Source: Ciona intestinalis
Lineage: Eukaryota; Chordata; Ascidiacea; Phlebobranchia; Cionidae
DNA: 64,000 nucleotides
Direction: 5' to 3'
Assembly: GCF_000224145.3 (NCBI RefSeq)
Contig: NC_020174.2
Coordinates: 1,657,056 to 1,721,055 of the forward strand
The notes beneath the pieces are model-generated. The model was not told where the DNA came from. It was given only the letters and a program-made list of their open reading frames with translations, and made no database searches. Of the stretch, positions 1 through 14,500 are shown piece by piece (position 1 is the first letter of the stretch; every line of letters begins with the position of its first letter). A program made the translations under genes and the position numbers.

Positions 1-1
1 T

Positions 2-2192
2 GATGGTCACAGTAGTTATAAGTATCAGAGTAACGCGCAACAATCTCAGCAAAGCACCAGTCAAGTCACTGAAAAAAAAAGTAATCAAACAATTACATTT
101 ATAAAGATTTGTAAGTCTTATCCTTTTTTCAGGTTATGCTGCAGCTGCCAAGTCTTCCTCACATGATACAAGAGCTGTGTCAAACATATATGTAATAATC
201 TTTTATATTGATACCCTCTTTGTGCTTCATATATCTATTTTTACAACAGGAAAATAAAGTTCAATTGAAACAACAAACAGATGAATGGAAAATGACCGCT
301 GAAATCTTTCCCCAAACTGCATCAACAGAGTACATGTATCATTTACACATCAGCATTCCATCTCTTCACTATCAGGTGATTAGAAAATTCTATTCAGCAG
401 TGACTTTAAGAACCATGGTGTTGAGTATTTACATTTACCGTTCAAAACAGTCAGGTTAAATAGAAAAAAAACTTTGTAAAAAATGCGTACAAGTGTCCAT
501 TGTTTTCGTTCCTTATCAGGACATGTACAGGAAAACAGCTTATATTCCCAATGTGGAAGGAGCTCGTGAAGTAATCAAAAGAATTGGAAAACTTGTAAAG
601 GCGAAAAAGTTGTTTCAGCTTAAATATTCAGCAGACCCAGTGTGTAGCTGCAAGCTTAAAAGTTTAGCATTTAAGTAAGTTTCTCTTGTTTAAAATAACT
701 ATATGCTAATTTATAACTCTTACTCATTATTTGTCTCTAGCATGTTTGACATTAAAGAAAACTACATGGAGAATTTACAAAATGAATTGTTAGAGTTGGA
801 AAAGAAGGAATATCAGAAACCAACAGGTAGTATTGATACATTATAATATCAGTATATTAGATAGATAAGAATATGATGAATCTTGTAACATGGGTGGCTC
901 ACTTATTATACACCACATAAGCAATTACCTTTTTATTCAATTAATAATTGTAACAGCACTTAACATTTATTTTGCAGAAAAAGATAGTGAAAAGGGAAAG
1001 AATGGTAAAAAAGAGCAAGAGAATGGGAAAGGTAAGGAGAGTAACACTGAAGAGGATGAAAAAGAACAGTGTGCCATTTGTTTGGATGATATTAATGGTT
1101 CAAAAATAAAGACACTTCCATGCAAACATAAATTTCATGAAACTTGTGTCAACCAAGCATTGAAGGTTAGTCTTGTGGAATAGCTGTCAATTTTCGGTTT
1201 AATAATGTTGTTAATTGTACAATGCAAGTATTTGCAGGTGCTACTCAGTTTGAATTTGTTTCTTATAAATTTTATACCTTTTTATTATAAGTTAATTTTT
1301 GTAGATACTGGTTAAAGTAATCATTATTTTTTACACTTTTTTATTTAAATTGTTAACATTGTATGATGTTTCTTTATTATATCTTTGTTTTTTCCAGGTC
1401 AACAACCTTTGCCCAATATGTAAACAAGCTGTGGGGAAAGTAAAGGGCAACCAACCCAATGGAACAATGAGGGATCGTATTGACCATAACACCCATCTTC
1501 CTGGATATGAACGTTATGGTGCTATTGTGATTGATTACAATTTTCCAAGTGGAATACAAGGAGTATGTACTTTTATATAGAATACTTATGAATACAAATC
1601 CTTTTGCAATGATAACTTTGATTTGGATTGTTCATTACCTTAATTTTTATACCATATAGCTACAGACGGCATGGTCATACATCATTATTAAGTCAATATT
1701 TTTAACCAAAATGTTACCAAAATCACTTATATTTCAGCGCGAACATCCCAACCCTGGAGTACGATATACTGGTACAAGCAGGACAGCTTATCTGCCAGAT
1801 AATAGAGAAGGAAGGGAAGTGTTGAGATTGCTGAAGAAAGCTTTTGATGCTCGTTTAATTTTCACAATTGGAAGATCAGTAACAACTGGAATGGAAAACC
1901 AAGTTACATGGAATGATATTCATCATAAAACTAATCCTTATGGTGGTGCAACTGGGTACGCTAGGTTGGATATTACGTAATATAATTCTCTGCAAGTCCA
2001 CATATCGTGCCTTTTTTTGTTTAAGAACTATGATAGGGGTTTAGTAGTTGACATATATAAACATTTGAATTGTAGTTTTATCACCACTAGGCAGAAACTA
2101 TTGTGTACTTTTTTTATCACAGGTTTGGATATCCAGATCCTGATTATCTAAACAGAGTGAAAGATGAACTTAAAGCAAAAGGAATTCAATAA
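2..2192 (+). CDS. Deltex (DTX3L-like) E3 ubiquitin ligase, 5'-truncated, with an extra degenerate DTC
   Basis: C-terminal 381 residues of a Deltex-family RING E3. Coding exons read as 2-80, 133-191, 250-375, 520-674, 741-826, 978-1165, 1398-1562, 1738-1955 and 2123-2192; phases agree at every join. Order: a Gln/Ser/Tyr-rich linker; a degenerate DTC-like domain (exons 250-826); an acidic/Lys-rich spacer; a RING (CAIC at the start, CKHKFHETC, then CPIC); and a full DTC with the [24 protein letters not shown] and GYPDPDYL motifs. The RING recruits E2~ubiquitin. In vertebrates the DTC binds ADP-ribose/NAD+ and lets Deltex proteins link ubiquitin to ADP-ribose. The RING-DTC exon boundaries match those of the next two genes. 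The 5' end lies outside the window, so RRM/KH or macro modules upstream are possible but unseen. Family is certain; DTX3L orthology is inference. Confidence 0.88.
250..826 (+). other. Degenerate DTC-like domain inside the first Deltex gene
   Basis: Four in-frame exons upstream of the RING read like a decayed [18 protein letters not shown] matches [14 protein letters not shown] of the intact downstream copy. A helix follows, then a segment ending [17 protein letters not shown] where the intact copy has [15 protein letters not shown]. The WNDIHHKT block that lines the ADP-ribose pocket is absent. The intron before the TAY motif falls at the same place as in the intact copy. I infer duplication of the DTC within one gene followed by loss of the ligand pocket. 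Confidence 0.65.
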
Positions 2193-2864
2193 ATTTGTCT
2201 GCTTGTTATTTCTTAACAAAATTTGTTGTTTATTTTTCTATCAAAAAAGTTCCGTAATTTTAAGATTAATGTTCGTTTATTCTTCAGTTGAATAAAGCTG
2301 TCAACGTTCAACACTGGCAGTAGTGGACACGGTTTATTCTTGTGGCTAAAAAAATACATTTTATGTAAATATCCAAGGTATTATGTAAAGCCATATTCCC
2401 TTTCGTTATTTTTTATATTAAGTTTTAAAAATACTAAATACATGTGAAATTCTGTGTTAAACATTTTGAATGAATTATTTGTTACCACAATGTTATAATA
2501 AGATCACTTATTTGTATTCTGCACTGAGTATATGTATCATATTATCTGTACAAATGTTTTAAATTTCTTTGACAATTTTATCTGATAATTAATGGATTAG
2601 ATTACTTTTGATTTTAACTGAAGATATTTGTGTTTAATTATTTGATTTTAATAGTGGCATTTTGTTTTAGATGTTTGTACTCACGTAGATGTGTACTTGG
2701 TTTTCAGTTTAGGTTTTGGTTTAAGTTAGGTTGGACAAGTTAGGTTTATGACCTGGTGTTCTGTGTTTGATGTTTCAACTTTTGCATCAAATGGTCACGA
2801 TAAGAATGTATGAAGTTTTATAAGGTATTTCTAAATTTTCAAACTGTTGGTTAAATTTTTAAAG
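2193..2864. other. Intergenic, no gene seen
   Basis: AT-rich 3' flank of the first Deltex gene. The first 15 or so bases after its stop codon are nearly identical to those after the stop of the second Deltex gene, a sign of recent duplication. No further coding potential is visible. Confidence 0.6.
2291..2296 (+). terminator. Polyadenylation signal AATAAA
   Basis: Canonical AATAAA about 100 bases after the stop codon of the first Deltex gene. Confidence 0.55.
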
Positions 2865-3348
2865 CAGGTGTTCCCAAACCGCAGCCGCGGGCCATTTGCA
2901 ACCCGAAGGAGCAAAATAAATAGCCCTCAGAAGACTTTAAAATTACCGATTGCATACGCTCACAAATGAACATATTACTTTAAAAATTCGTCTTAAACGT
3001 TTTATTGATTTCTGTAATAATTTGCATTGTCTTTGTTACGCAACAAAAATATTTATGACTGTCACAGCATCAGCCAACCTACCACGCTTGTTACTCTGGT
3101 ATATGGGTTCAACAAAAAAACTGTGAAACTTTGTCTTTTACTCCGCAAGTACGTAGTTTAATCTGTTCTAGAAGCCATGTTTATTACCAGCATATGTGTC
3201 AAACTTCCTGACCCAACTAACAGTATTCGTTATAACCAAATTTTGGCCAATACAAGTCGCGTAGCCAATATAGCAAGGAGAACCTTGCCCAACACAAAAT
3301 TATGATTTCACATATTGGCCCGCGATAAAATAAGTTTGGGAACCCCTG
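2865..3348. mobile_element. Non-autonomous hAT-like DNA transposon
   Basis: A 484-bp element with imperfect terminal inverted repeats (CAGGTGTTCCCAAAC at the left; GTTTGGGAACCCCTG at the right). It is flanked by an 8-bp target-site duplication (TTTTAAAG / TCTTAAAG, one mismatch). CAG...CTG ends with 8-bp duplications are typical of hAT elements. No transposase coding is visible, so it must have been moved by a transposase encoded elsewhere. It ends 90 bases before the start codon of the next gene. Confidence 0.8.
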
Positions 3349-3438
3349 TCTTAAAGGAATACCTATATTTCATTTAAAATTATAGGTTTTATTCTATAAA
3401 TAAATTATTAAACTTTCTTTTATTTAACTTAGTAACAG

Positions 3439-6400
3439 ATGACTTCCAACAACATCCTAACTTGGAGTCAGTGGCTGCAGGAAAATGATGCTGAACAGCT
3501 TGCAGGCACCCAGTAAGTACATAGCCTACCTGACTTTACTTCTTCCAGTATGAACACCAAAATTAATGTGTAACTTTTCATTCGTATAGATGGAAACATA
3601 TGGTATCTGTGCAAAGAATTGCTAATTATTTGAAAAAAAAATCACTGCGAAACATCTTTTTTTGTGAAATAGATTTTTTTTTTACTTTTACATCCATAAA
3701 ATTTAATTCTGTTATCTGTCATGGTTTATTCTATCAGTAATCTCTTAAGTTTAATCATGTTTGTTTAGATGTATTTTGGTGCAAAATATACCACAGAAAA
3801 CATCCATAGAAAAAGTGAGATTATATTTTGAAAACCATAGGTCAGGTGGTGGAGTAATAGAGAAGGTTGTTAACCTTCATGATGGGGTGGTTATTATGTT
3901 TCAAGATGATAAATGTAAGCAGGTTTTTTAAATGAACTTGTGAAATTAAAGTTTTGGATAATTTTTTGTTTATTTTATTTGTTTGCATTTCATAAAAATA
4001 TTTGCCATATAGTCTTTGGTGCTGTTTAAAAAACTAACCTATTTTGTTAAATGCAGATGTCCAAAGCACGCTGGAAAAAGTTCATTATTTGGATGACACT
4101 CGATTGAAGATAGTTTCCAGGTTCATTCCTCCTTTATGTGGAGATAGATTTCTTCTTAGTGTAAGTAGTGGACCTTCCATAACTGTGTATATATAATGTA
4201 TTGTGCAATAAGTTCCTATTTATCTATGTAGAATGTTGGGAAAGGAACTTCTTTAGATACGGTTGAATTATTGCTTGAAAATTGTGACAAGCCCAATCAA
4301 CGCTGCCCTGAACTAATCCCATGTAAAATTGAAGGACAGTATCTCGCTCTTTATAAAGAACCAACAGGTTAGTTTCATTACTTATTGAATACTAACATTG
4401 TTTTTAAATCTTTTGTGATTTTGGAAATGTTTTCCAGAACTGTATGAAATCAGGGAAATAACAAAAGAAATATCAAGAAATAAATTAGAGGGTTGTGCCT
4501 TGAAGGTAATGCATGTAACAAAATGGAAGTATAAGTTTCTAATAAAGTTTGTTTCAGGCTACACTTATGCAACCAACAAATGCTTTATTAGTGGAAGGCA
4601 TTCCTGGTGATTCTTCCAAGGAAAATATTGAAACCTTCTTCAACAACTGTGCTAATATAGAAAAAGATAAAGTTACAACAGTTGACTTGTGTTCTGTAAA
4701 CACTGCTGTTGTCAGCTTTGCAGATTGCCAATGTAAGAAACAGTAGTGTATTTTGCAAAATATTGAGTAAATATCTTTTCTGGTAGGTGCTGAGAGTTTA
4801 TGGGAACATTGCAAACGCACAACTTTACAAATGAATAGATGTTGCTTGAAAATATCACTCTACTATCATCATCTGCAATCAAATCATTCTGAAACTAATA
4901 ATTCTTCTGATCATCGTGAGAAAACTTTTGTAGAACCTCAATCTTCAAGTGCTGAAGGCATGTCCATGAAATCTGTAGTTAGTTCTGTGCAAAATGAAGG
5001 TAGGTTGCAGTAATTGCATTAACATCATTAATTTAGAAAATGTATTTGAAGGTAGCTACATGATTACCAGTGGTTCAGATATTCTGAATTATCTTGGATT
5101 TGCCAAATTAAATAAGAACCTAAGAACAGAATTTTCTCAAAGAGCAAACATTGTTTTGTCAGTTGCTGATGATTCTGTTTACATTCAATACACTATGAAG
5201 GATGTAAGTAAATACCTATATTGTGCACTTTATCTGTGGTCTTAACTTTACTGACTAGGATGAGGACCCACAAAGTTTGTTGGAAGATTTTGACAAATTC
5301 TTTTCTAATTTTTCATCACAATTAGTGAGTGGCAATGACGCTGAGTTGTCCAAACTTCGTTCTTTATTTAACTGGACAGAAGATGAAGAAAAAATAAAAC
5401 TTAAAATTGATTCAACCGTGATGCATGTTTTTATTCGGTAATTTGTATTATTCTTGATGTTTAAACTGGTTTTTGATTTAATTGAAATGTTTAGGTCGAC
5501 TACTGATGGTGTTCAGATAACTGGACAAATGAAACAAGTTGATGTAGTTGTAAAAGAGTTTGAACGATTGTTGAATTTAAAAACAGTGACTCTTCCAATT
5601 TGTGAATCTTACTACAAGTAGGTTAACAAAAGTGATCATAAATGTATATGTTCATTAGTTTAAAGTATCTTAGTTTATCATTTTGTGAATTAACTTGGAG
5701 CTTTCACTGTTATAAATATTTCTTCATATTTGAAACATTACAATGAACACAGAAGGCTAATGAAGCATGAAGCATTAAATACTTTGATGGTAAATAATGG
5801 AAAGGTTGAAGTGGCGTGTAATTCAACCGATTATTCAGTGACATTTACTGGATCTGCAAAGGATGTAGATCAAGCTGAATTATGTTTCATGAGGAAATTT
5901 ATGGTAGTACAACATTAGAATCTGTCTATTGCTAATTGTGTCAGTTGTCGTTTTACTGTTTACTATAACTTTTATCTATATTAAAAAATGCAAAATTAGA
6001 ACGTATTTTATCATAGACGACTTAGGACTTGATGTAAATATAAGCACACTGAAAAAATTCTCATTAAATTTCAGTGTTTGGAACCGATCCCAGTTGAAAA
6101 TCAATCTGTCTCTGTTCAAGTTGAAAATTTAGGTACTTTATGAATTTAATTTCACATTGATATTTCTATACTTTATTTACAATATGGATCTTAAATTTCA
6201 AAAATATCATAACAGTATATAGTATGCAAAAATATTTCGACCCTGATGCTTGATTCTGAGCCTTTTGTTTGTATGACACAGATTTCATGAAAGACTGCCA
6301 TGTACAAACTGAGTTAAACACAGTCCAGAGTTGTGAGACACAAACAACACCAATGGTGGGAGAAACGTCAAGTACTGAAACTCAAACCAAAAACATTGGT

Positions 6401-9129
6401 AATGTTAAAATTTATTGATAATCATTCAAGATTTTCTATTTTGGCAGCTATTGTTATATGCTGTATATGAAACACTGTTAAATTTATGCTGTAACATATT
6501 ATACTGAACCTTCAATTTATATAACACAGAGTTCATGAAAAACTGTCATGTACAAACCGAGTTAAACACAGTCCAGAGTTGTGAGACACAAACAACACCG
6601 ATGGTGGGAGAAACGTCAAGTACTGAAACTCAAACAGAACAATGGCAAGAGCCTGCCTTGGTCAGACAAAATACTGGTAATCACTGCCCATGCATTTTAT
6701 TGTGATTTATTATTTAACTTTTATTTCCAACCTCTCAGAAAATTCCCAACCTTTCAGAAATACTCAAATACAGCTTGTCGAGCTCTCTGGGGTAAAAACC
6801 ACTTCTGCCTCAGTTGACAACTAGTTTACTTCATAAAAATGCAATGGTTTACATTCATTGGTCACTAATGCTTACCCAAATTAACAGTTTTAAAAAATCT
6901 ATTACTAACCAAGTTATTTATTTTACTTTTTACTAGTTGTTTACATAAGCATGTGTATAATGTTATTGTGCATGGTTGTTAAATGTATAAAAACAATGTT
7001 TTAATCAACCAAGTTGTCAGCAAAGTTAAAAGTGTTCATGGTAAATTAATAGATTTTTTTATTGTCTTGGTAGGTGCACTTCCTGCAAGTAATAAAGAAA
7101 CCTACCAGACAATCGCTGAAAAGTTTCAAGTTCTAGGTGAGCTTCAACTATTTGAAAAAAAAAGTAAGTATTGTAAAACAGGTATCTAATTGCAGGTCGG
7201 GAAGTGTTTTTGAAGGAGAATGCAGAATCTGCAGTCCTTCAGAAATATTATGTGGACCGTCATCTTTATGATTTTTTCATTTTAACTCACAATACGGAGG
7301 AACTTTGGTTAGCATAATGTTTGTACTTAATCACAGCTTGCTGTGTAAAACACCATTTTACAGGGCACCATTCCAATGTAATGATATTCATTTAATACCA
7401 ATTGATGATCGTTATGAAATTACTTTGGCAAAGTGGGCCAAATATATTTCAGAATGGAATTCGATTGCAACGAATGTTTTGTCTCGCATCGAAAATTCCA
7501 GAGAAAATCTATGCTTTGTGGAGAGAGAAGTTACTCTTTGTGATCAGATAAAAGTGGACGATCTGAACCAATTAATTGATCAGTTTATGACCGATACAAC
7601 TTTTTTTTGTGGTCAGCGACAACATATTCAAAAAATAATTTTGGTGTTCATTTGTGAAAAGAAGGAGTGGGGTGAATTTATGTCTGCATTCAGACACTTT
7701 CGAAAGATCCTACCAGGTTCAATGAAACGTGTGTCGAAGTCAAACCCTCAACCAAACCAAACTTCCTCAGAAGGTAAAACATTTTCAATTAGAACATTAT
7801 TTTTGAGAAACATTCTCATATTTTTAAAGTTGAAAAACAGGGGTCAATTTCTAAATTAATTTAAATGCAAACATACAGTTTGTGCTTGTGAATTATTCAT
7901 AATATATTTGTTTAGTGGAGGGTGAAAAAGAGGATGAAAAAGAACAATGCTTGATTTGTTTGAATGATATTACTGGTACAAAAATAAAGACACTTCCATG
8001 CAAACATAGATTTCATAAAACCTGTGTTAACCAAGCATTAAAGGTTAGTGTGGTGTGTCACATTTGGCTTTGTGAATTTCCTATTTAAAACATAATTTTT
8101 TAATGCTGCTACCAACGTTTAATTATAATTTTTAAATTTTTTGGTATATATGAACTGCTAAAAGTACTTGCATTGAACGGATAACATTTTCTACTTTAGG
8201 TCAACAACCTTTGCCCAACATGTAAACATGCTGTGGGGAAAGTAAAAGGCAACCAACCTAATGGAAGGATGATACATCATACACAGCAACACATCCATCT
8301 TCCTGGATATGAACAATATGATGCCATTGTGATTGGGTATCGTTTTCTAAGTGGAACACAAGGAGTACACACTTTTATAGAATTTACTTATAAATCTAAC
8401 CTAAATTGTTCATTGTCTGGATTGTTTATATCCTACTGCTATATTATTATTTTGAACAAGGCTTGACCACATTTCATTAGTATAAAGATAATAAGGACCA
8501 AACACATGCCCTCTTTATGCTCAAACTAAGAAAGTTATACAAACATTTATATATTAGTTATATACATATATACTAGTTTTTTTGTTTTATTTTAGTATTA
8601 AGTTGTCTCATCAAAATCTTCCTAAACATTTTGACAAAGTTTGATGCCATCAATTTCATGTTTTTTATTTCAGCCCGAACATCCCAACCCTGGTGTTCCT
8701 TATTCTGCTGCATTCATGACAGCTTATCTGCCAGATAATGGGGAAGGAAGGGAAGTGTTAAGATTGCTGAAGAAAGCGTTTTTCGCTCGTTTAATTTTCA
8801 CAATTGGAAGATCAGTAACAACTGGATTGGATAACCAAATTATATGGAACGGTATTCATCATAAAACTAATACTCATGGTGGTGCAATGGGGTGAGTAAT
8901 CAGATTTGGCTTTGTATATTATATTAGTGTCAATAGAACAGTCCTTGAACCTTTTCAGTTAAAATGATGTTTAATGTAGTTTGAAGTGGTAGGCATGTAT
9001 AACACTTGCTTAAAACTTTTGTATGTTCACATCTAAAGGACCTTTCTTTTTTATCACAGGCTTGGATATCCAGATCCTGATTATCTAAACAGAGTTAAAG
9101 ATGAACTTAGAGCAAAAGGAATTCAATAA
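3439..9129 (+). CDS. RRM/KH-RING-Deltex E3 ubiquitin ligase (DTX3L-like), complete
   Basis: I read 21 coding exons that join in phase to give 1007 residues (3439-3512, 3769-3914, 4057-4160, 4232-4367, 4438-4505, 4558-4732, 4787-4999, 5037-5203, 5259-5437, 5495-5617, 5753-5903, 6075-6132, 6282-6398, 6530-6676, 7074-7136, 7196-7307, 7364-7773, 7916-8043, 8200-8364, 8674-8891, 9060-9129). The N-terminus has RRM-like modules (CILVQNIP near residue 25; NALLVEGIP near 180) and then KH-like repeats, as in PARP14 and DTX3L. A Thr-rich spacer (6282-6676) contains a duplicated exon. A roughly 195-residue segment (7074-7773) is of unknown fold. The end is a RING ([17 protein letters not shown]) and a DTC with intact GYPDPDYL. 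In the [11 protein letters not shown] reads WNGIHHKT. The 37-bp intron 5000-5036 is unusually short; a weaker acceptor at 5078 would also keep frame. Role inferred: ubiquitin ligase acting on ADP-ribosylated targets. Confidence 0.87.
6282..6676 (+). repeat. Tandem exon duplication inside the second Deltex gene
   Basis: Exons 6282-6398 and 6530-6676 share about 110 bp with only a few differences (both encode ...[16 protein letters not shown]...), offset by 248 bp. Both exons keep the same phase, so the protein gains one copy of a Thr/Glu-rich linker unit without frame damage. The second copy extends further, into [13 protein letters not shown]. Confidence 0.85.
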
Positions 9130-9970
9130 ATTTGTCTGCTTGTGATTTTATTTTATTTTTTTAGGATAGTCCCCTGAATTTTTAATAACCGCCTTGGTGT
9201 GGGCTGTTTAAACTTTAATTCTATATATTCAAAATTAAAGGTTCCGTCTTCAAAAGCACACTGGGACTCTCATTTCCTAACAATACAATCTCTTCTATGC
9301 AGATACCTATGATGTAATATTTTGTCAGAATTTGTTTTATCGTTTTTAACAAGTAACCTTATTTCTTATACGAATACCGTAAGTGAACATGTAACCTATA
9401 TGTTCATGTTATGCACTTTAATTCTATTTTTAAAATATTTTTACTTCATTCGTTTTCAATAATTAAATGTTTTTACCATTTTCAATTCAAAGTAGAAAAT
9501 GTTTGTATTGAAAAAGATCAAATTGTCGTGGTAAAGTTTCAACTTTTATAATTATTGTTTACACATTTTATTCATTTCAGAGTTTAAGTTAGGTAAAACC
9601 TTTTGATTTTTAAAATTGCTTTTCAATTTTAGTTAACGTGTTATCAAGCCAAACAAGGTGAGTTATTTTTTGCCCAACTATTTTTTGTTAAATAAACGTA
9701 ATTGAAAAGCCACATGCATGTATACTAGCGTACAAGAACAACTCACAGACTTCGTGCAAGCATACCAGTTACCACATAGGCAACCCTGGTTATTTTTTGT
9801 TTTATTGGTTTTAAACATAAAAACAGTTTGAACAACCCATTAGTAACACTAACTTAAAGAAATTATGTTTGACTGTCTCATGCACACGTTTAAAGTTTTA
9901 TACCTTTTTCACAGCAGGTTACACGTTGACTGTAAATTAGAAGTTACAACGATCTGATTAATTAAGTAAC
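9130..9970. other. Intergenic, no gene seen
   Basis: AT-rich spacer between the second and third Deltex genes. The third gene's ATG follows at 9971. No coding potential or clear repeat stands out. Confidence 0.5.
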
Positions 9971-11306
<1,336 letters not shown>

Positions 11307-11511
11307 TATAACTGTCTGAATGCTGTTATATTGTTACTGAACAATCACTTATTTAGATTTTTTATTATTTTATCATCCTGTTTTAATGATTATTTCATCT
11401 ATTTCTGAGTAAATGTATAGCGTTTATATATTTTTTTAACATTTTCCCATATGCTTTTAGAGCCACTGTTTTAGTTTGTTAATAAGTTAAGTGTTTAATT
11501 GAGATTAAAAC

Positions 11512-14500
11512 ATGGCTTTACCCTCATGGTCAGAATACTTGAATCAGCAATTTGAAAATCATGTCACAGAGGTTAAGAGGTAACACACTAAATTCTTCCT
11601 TTATTTTTTATAGTTGCACATTTTTTTTAACTTTTTGTTTTTTTTATATTTTTTCATATGGTTTTATTTTTTGATTTTTAGTTGTTTTCTTGCTCAACCA
11701 TGTCATGATAGCTCCTCCATTGATCAATTCTACAATAGTTTAAAAAAAGGAAAGAAAAAGCACCCTGTACTGGTGGCTCTTTATAAAGTTGCTGATGGCA
11801 TTATTCTTATGTTTCGTAACCAACAAGGTAGTGTCTACTTCCAACTATGTACATACTGTTATATTTTTGCTAAGCCTTAATTTTAGAAGCAGTTCAATAC
11901 ATTGACAAGTACAGCAGCAACATCGATAATAGGAAAAAATTGAAGTTTTTTAAAAGAGATATTCCAAAACTTTGTACTGACAGACTAGCTATACAGGTTT
12001 GTTAAACTTGAATTAAATATTTTCAAGTTATGACTCTTTAATTGCTTTCCGTAGAACGTAGGTCAAAATACATGTGAAGACACTTTGTCTTTGCTACTTG
12101 AATCTTACATTGAGACTGAACCAAAGCAACTAACTTCTTGCAGCAAAGCAGGCAGCTATTTGGCATTTTACCCTCCAGGCATCGGTACATATTATTTCAA
12201 AAATCTCAATTATTTTAGAGTCTAAATTTCCGTGTAACAACTTTTAATTCCATTTTTTCAGATGTAACTACTGCGGCTTCAAGGATGAATGGGGTGGTTT
12301 TGGAAGAGAGCAAGCTAAAAGTACTTGTTCACTTACAAGATATATCTGAACATAAACTCGTCCAAATAATAAAACAAAAAAAAAATAACAAAAGCACTGC
12401 AAAAAAACACACCGAAACATCAGATAAAAAAATTGTTTCTCTGAATAATATTCATTACAAGTTTTTCAAATTATAGCCATATAAAAAAACGAATAATTCA
12501 GTTGTCCATTAAGTTGTGTGTGGTAACTGGTAAATGAGCACAAAGTGGCACACGTGTTATAATAACTTTTGCTGGATTGCCACACAAGATTACATATGTG
12601 CCATTAAATTAGCTAAATTTAAGTTCCTTATTGTTTCAGGTCGGCTTAATCTACCCAACAAACTGTATTTTGGTTTCGGATATTCCACCATCCACCTCTG
12701 AGGCAGAAATAGCAAGATGTTTTATAAACTTTGATCAAAGCCTTAATATCACCCGCATTGTGCGATGCTCTCAAACTTCTGCAGTGGTTCATTTCTTACA
12801 GTGCAATGGTATTATTAAATTAATTAAACTACACAAATATTTCATATGCCTACAAATAGTAAGCAAATATTTAACCTCATAGCTAAAAATATTAAAATAG
12901 GTACAGTCATCATATACTTTACCATTGTTATTAGACCATCTAACATAAAAAGTAAATATTTAAGCTAATAGGGAAGAATTTCAAAGTGGGTCAAGTGCTA
13001 ACATACTTTACCATTGATTATCATCAGATCACCTAACATAAAAGACTCACTTATATTATGATTATCATGCAATAAGTTTACAAAAAAATTGCTACAGAGT
13101 ATATTATGTTGTGTTACCAACAAATTTAACATTCAGATGCAGAGATGATTTGTGTTCGGTTTGAATCTGGAAGATTAAAAACCTTACATGGAGATTACAA
13201 ACTTTCGCTCTTTTATGATCGATTTGAAAATCAATCTGAGCAACAATTTGAAATAACATCACCAGTTTCTGAGCAGTTTGCTTCTAAAATAGATAACTTA
13301 TCATTGGAAGAGGAATTAAAGGAAAAGAGTTCTCAATATAACGATAATGTTGCTGCTGCAACTACTTCAAATTTCAGCCAAAGCAGTAAGAGTTAAATTG
13401 TTAAATTTCTCTTAAATATGATCGTAGGTTTAAACAGTAAAGAGAAATTTACATGAACAAGTTCAAAATATATTTTTGAACACTTTTTTTAAGGTGGCTT
13501 AGAATACCCAATTAAAGGAGGACAGAACATGGTTAACTTTTTTGGTGAGAAAGATTTACTCAGCAATCTTCGAAGACACTTGCTTACCACTGGAGTGGGA
13601 GTTAACCTAGTGAAAAACAAGGGTGTTGTACAAGTAGTTGTGGAAACAGAAGACAGGGAGGTAAAGTTTTCAAACTAGGAGTAACTATGTATAAGAAGAG
13701 CGTTGTAAACTGCAAAAATCATGTGGGGTTTTAACTAAGTATTAACAACTGAATGTGAGTTTACTACAAGTTAGTTTCCACTGTTTTTAAAAAATGCTTT
13801 TTCAAGACTTTTTATGTGTAGCGTATTGTATTGACAGTCATTTTGTGTTGATTTTATTAATATTTTATCTTGTGTTTTAATATTTTATCTTAAAGTGAAA
13901 TATAAAGCAAGTTATTATATAATGTGTACATTCTGTTTTCAGCTGTCAAATGAAATTAAAAAGCTACTGATACAATTTTTTGATGATTATTCCTCAACTT
14001 CTGTCAGTTTAAAACAGGCAAATGTGGATTGGTTGAAAAAACATGGTATCACCTGGGTTCCGATTGAAGGGTCCGATAAAGTGAAAGTTTATGTTCAGTA
14101 AGTAATTTTTGAAAAGTTTTAAAATGTAGCTGTTTGTAAAACTGTTTACCACCTGCAGTTCTTAAGTAAAAATGACACTTTTTTCAGCAAAAATATGTAT
14201 TTGCAAATGCATCGATCAATGAATCAATGTAACTTACTTTATCCTCGCGTGGCCGGAAAACGACAGTCGTTATAACACGAGTTTAACACCACGTGCAAGC
14301 TTACGAGTTACCATGTATGTTACTTTGTGTACGCCCACAATGGTAGCAGCGTCGGGCCTTGAGCCTATTACCTATGGGTTACAACCGGCCGCGCTAACCA
14401 CTATGCCACAGCGCCAGTGTAGTTACTGTGTAGTTACTTTATGTAGTTACTTTATGTCAATATTTAAAGTGATGTTCATGCATGTGCCAACTATTTAGAA

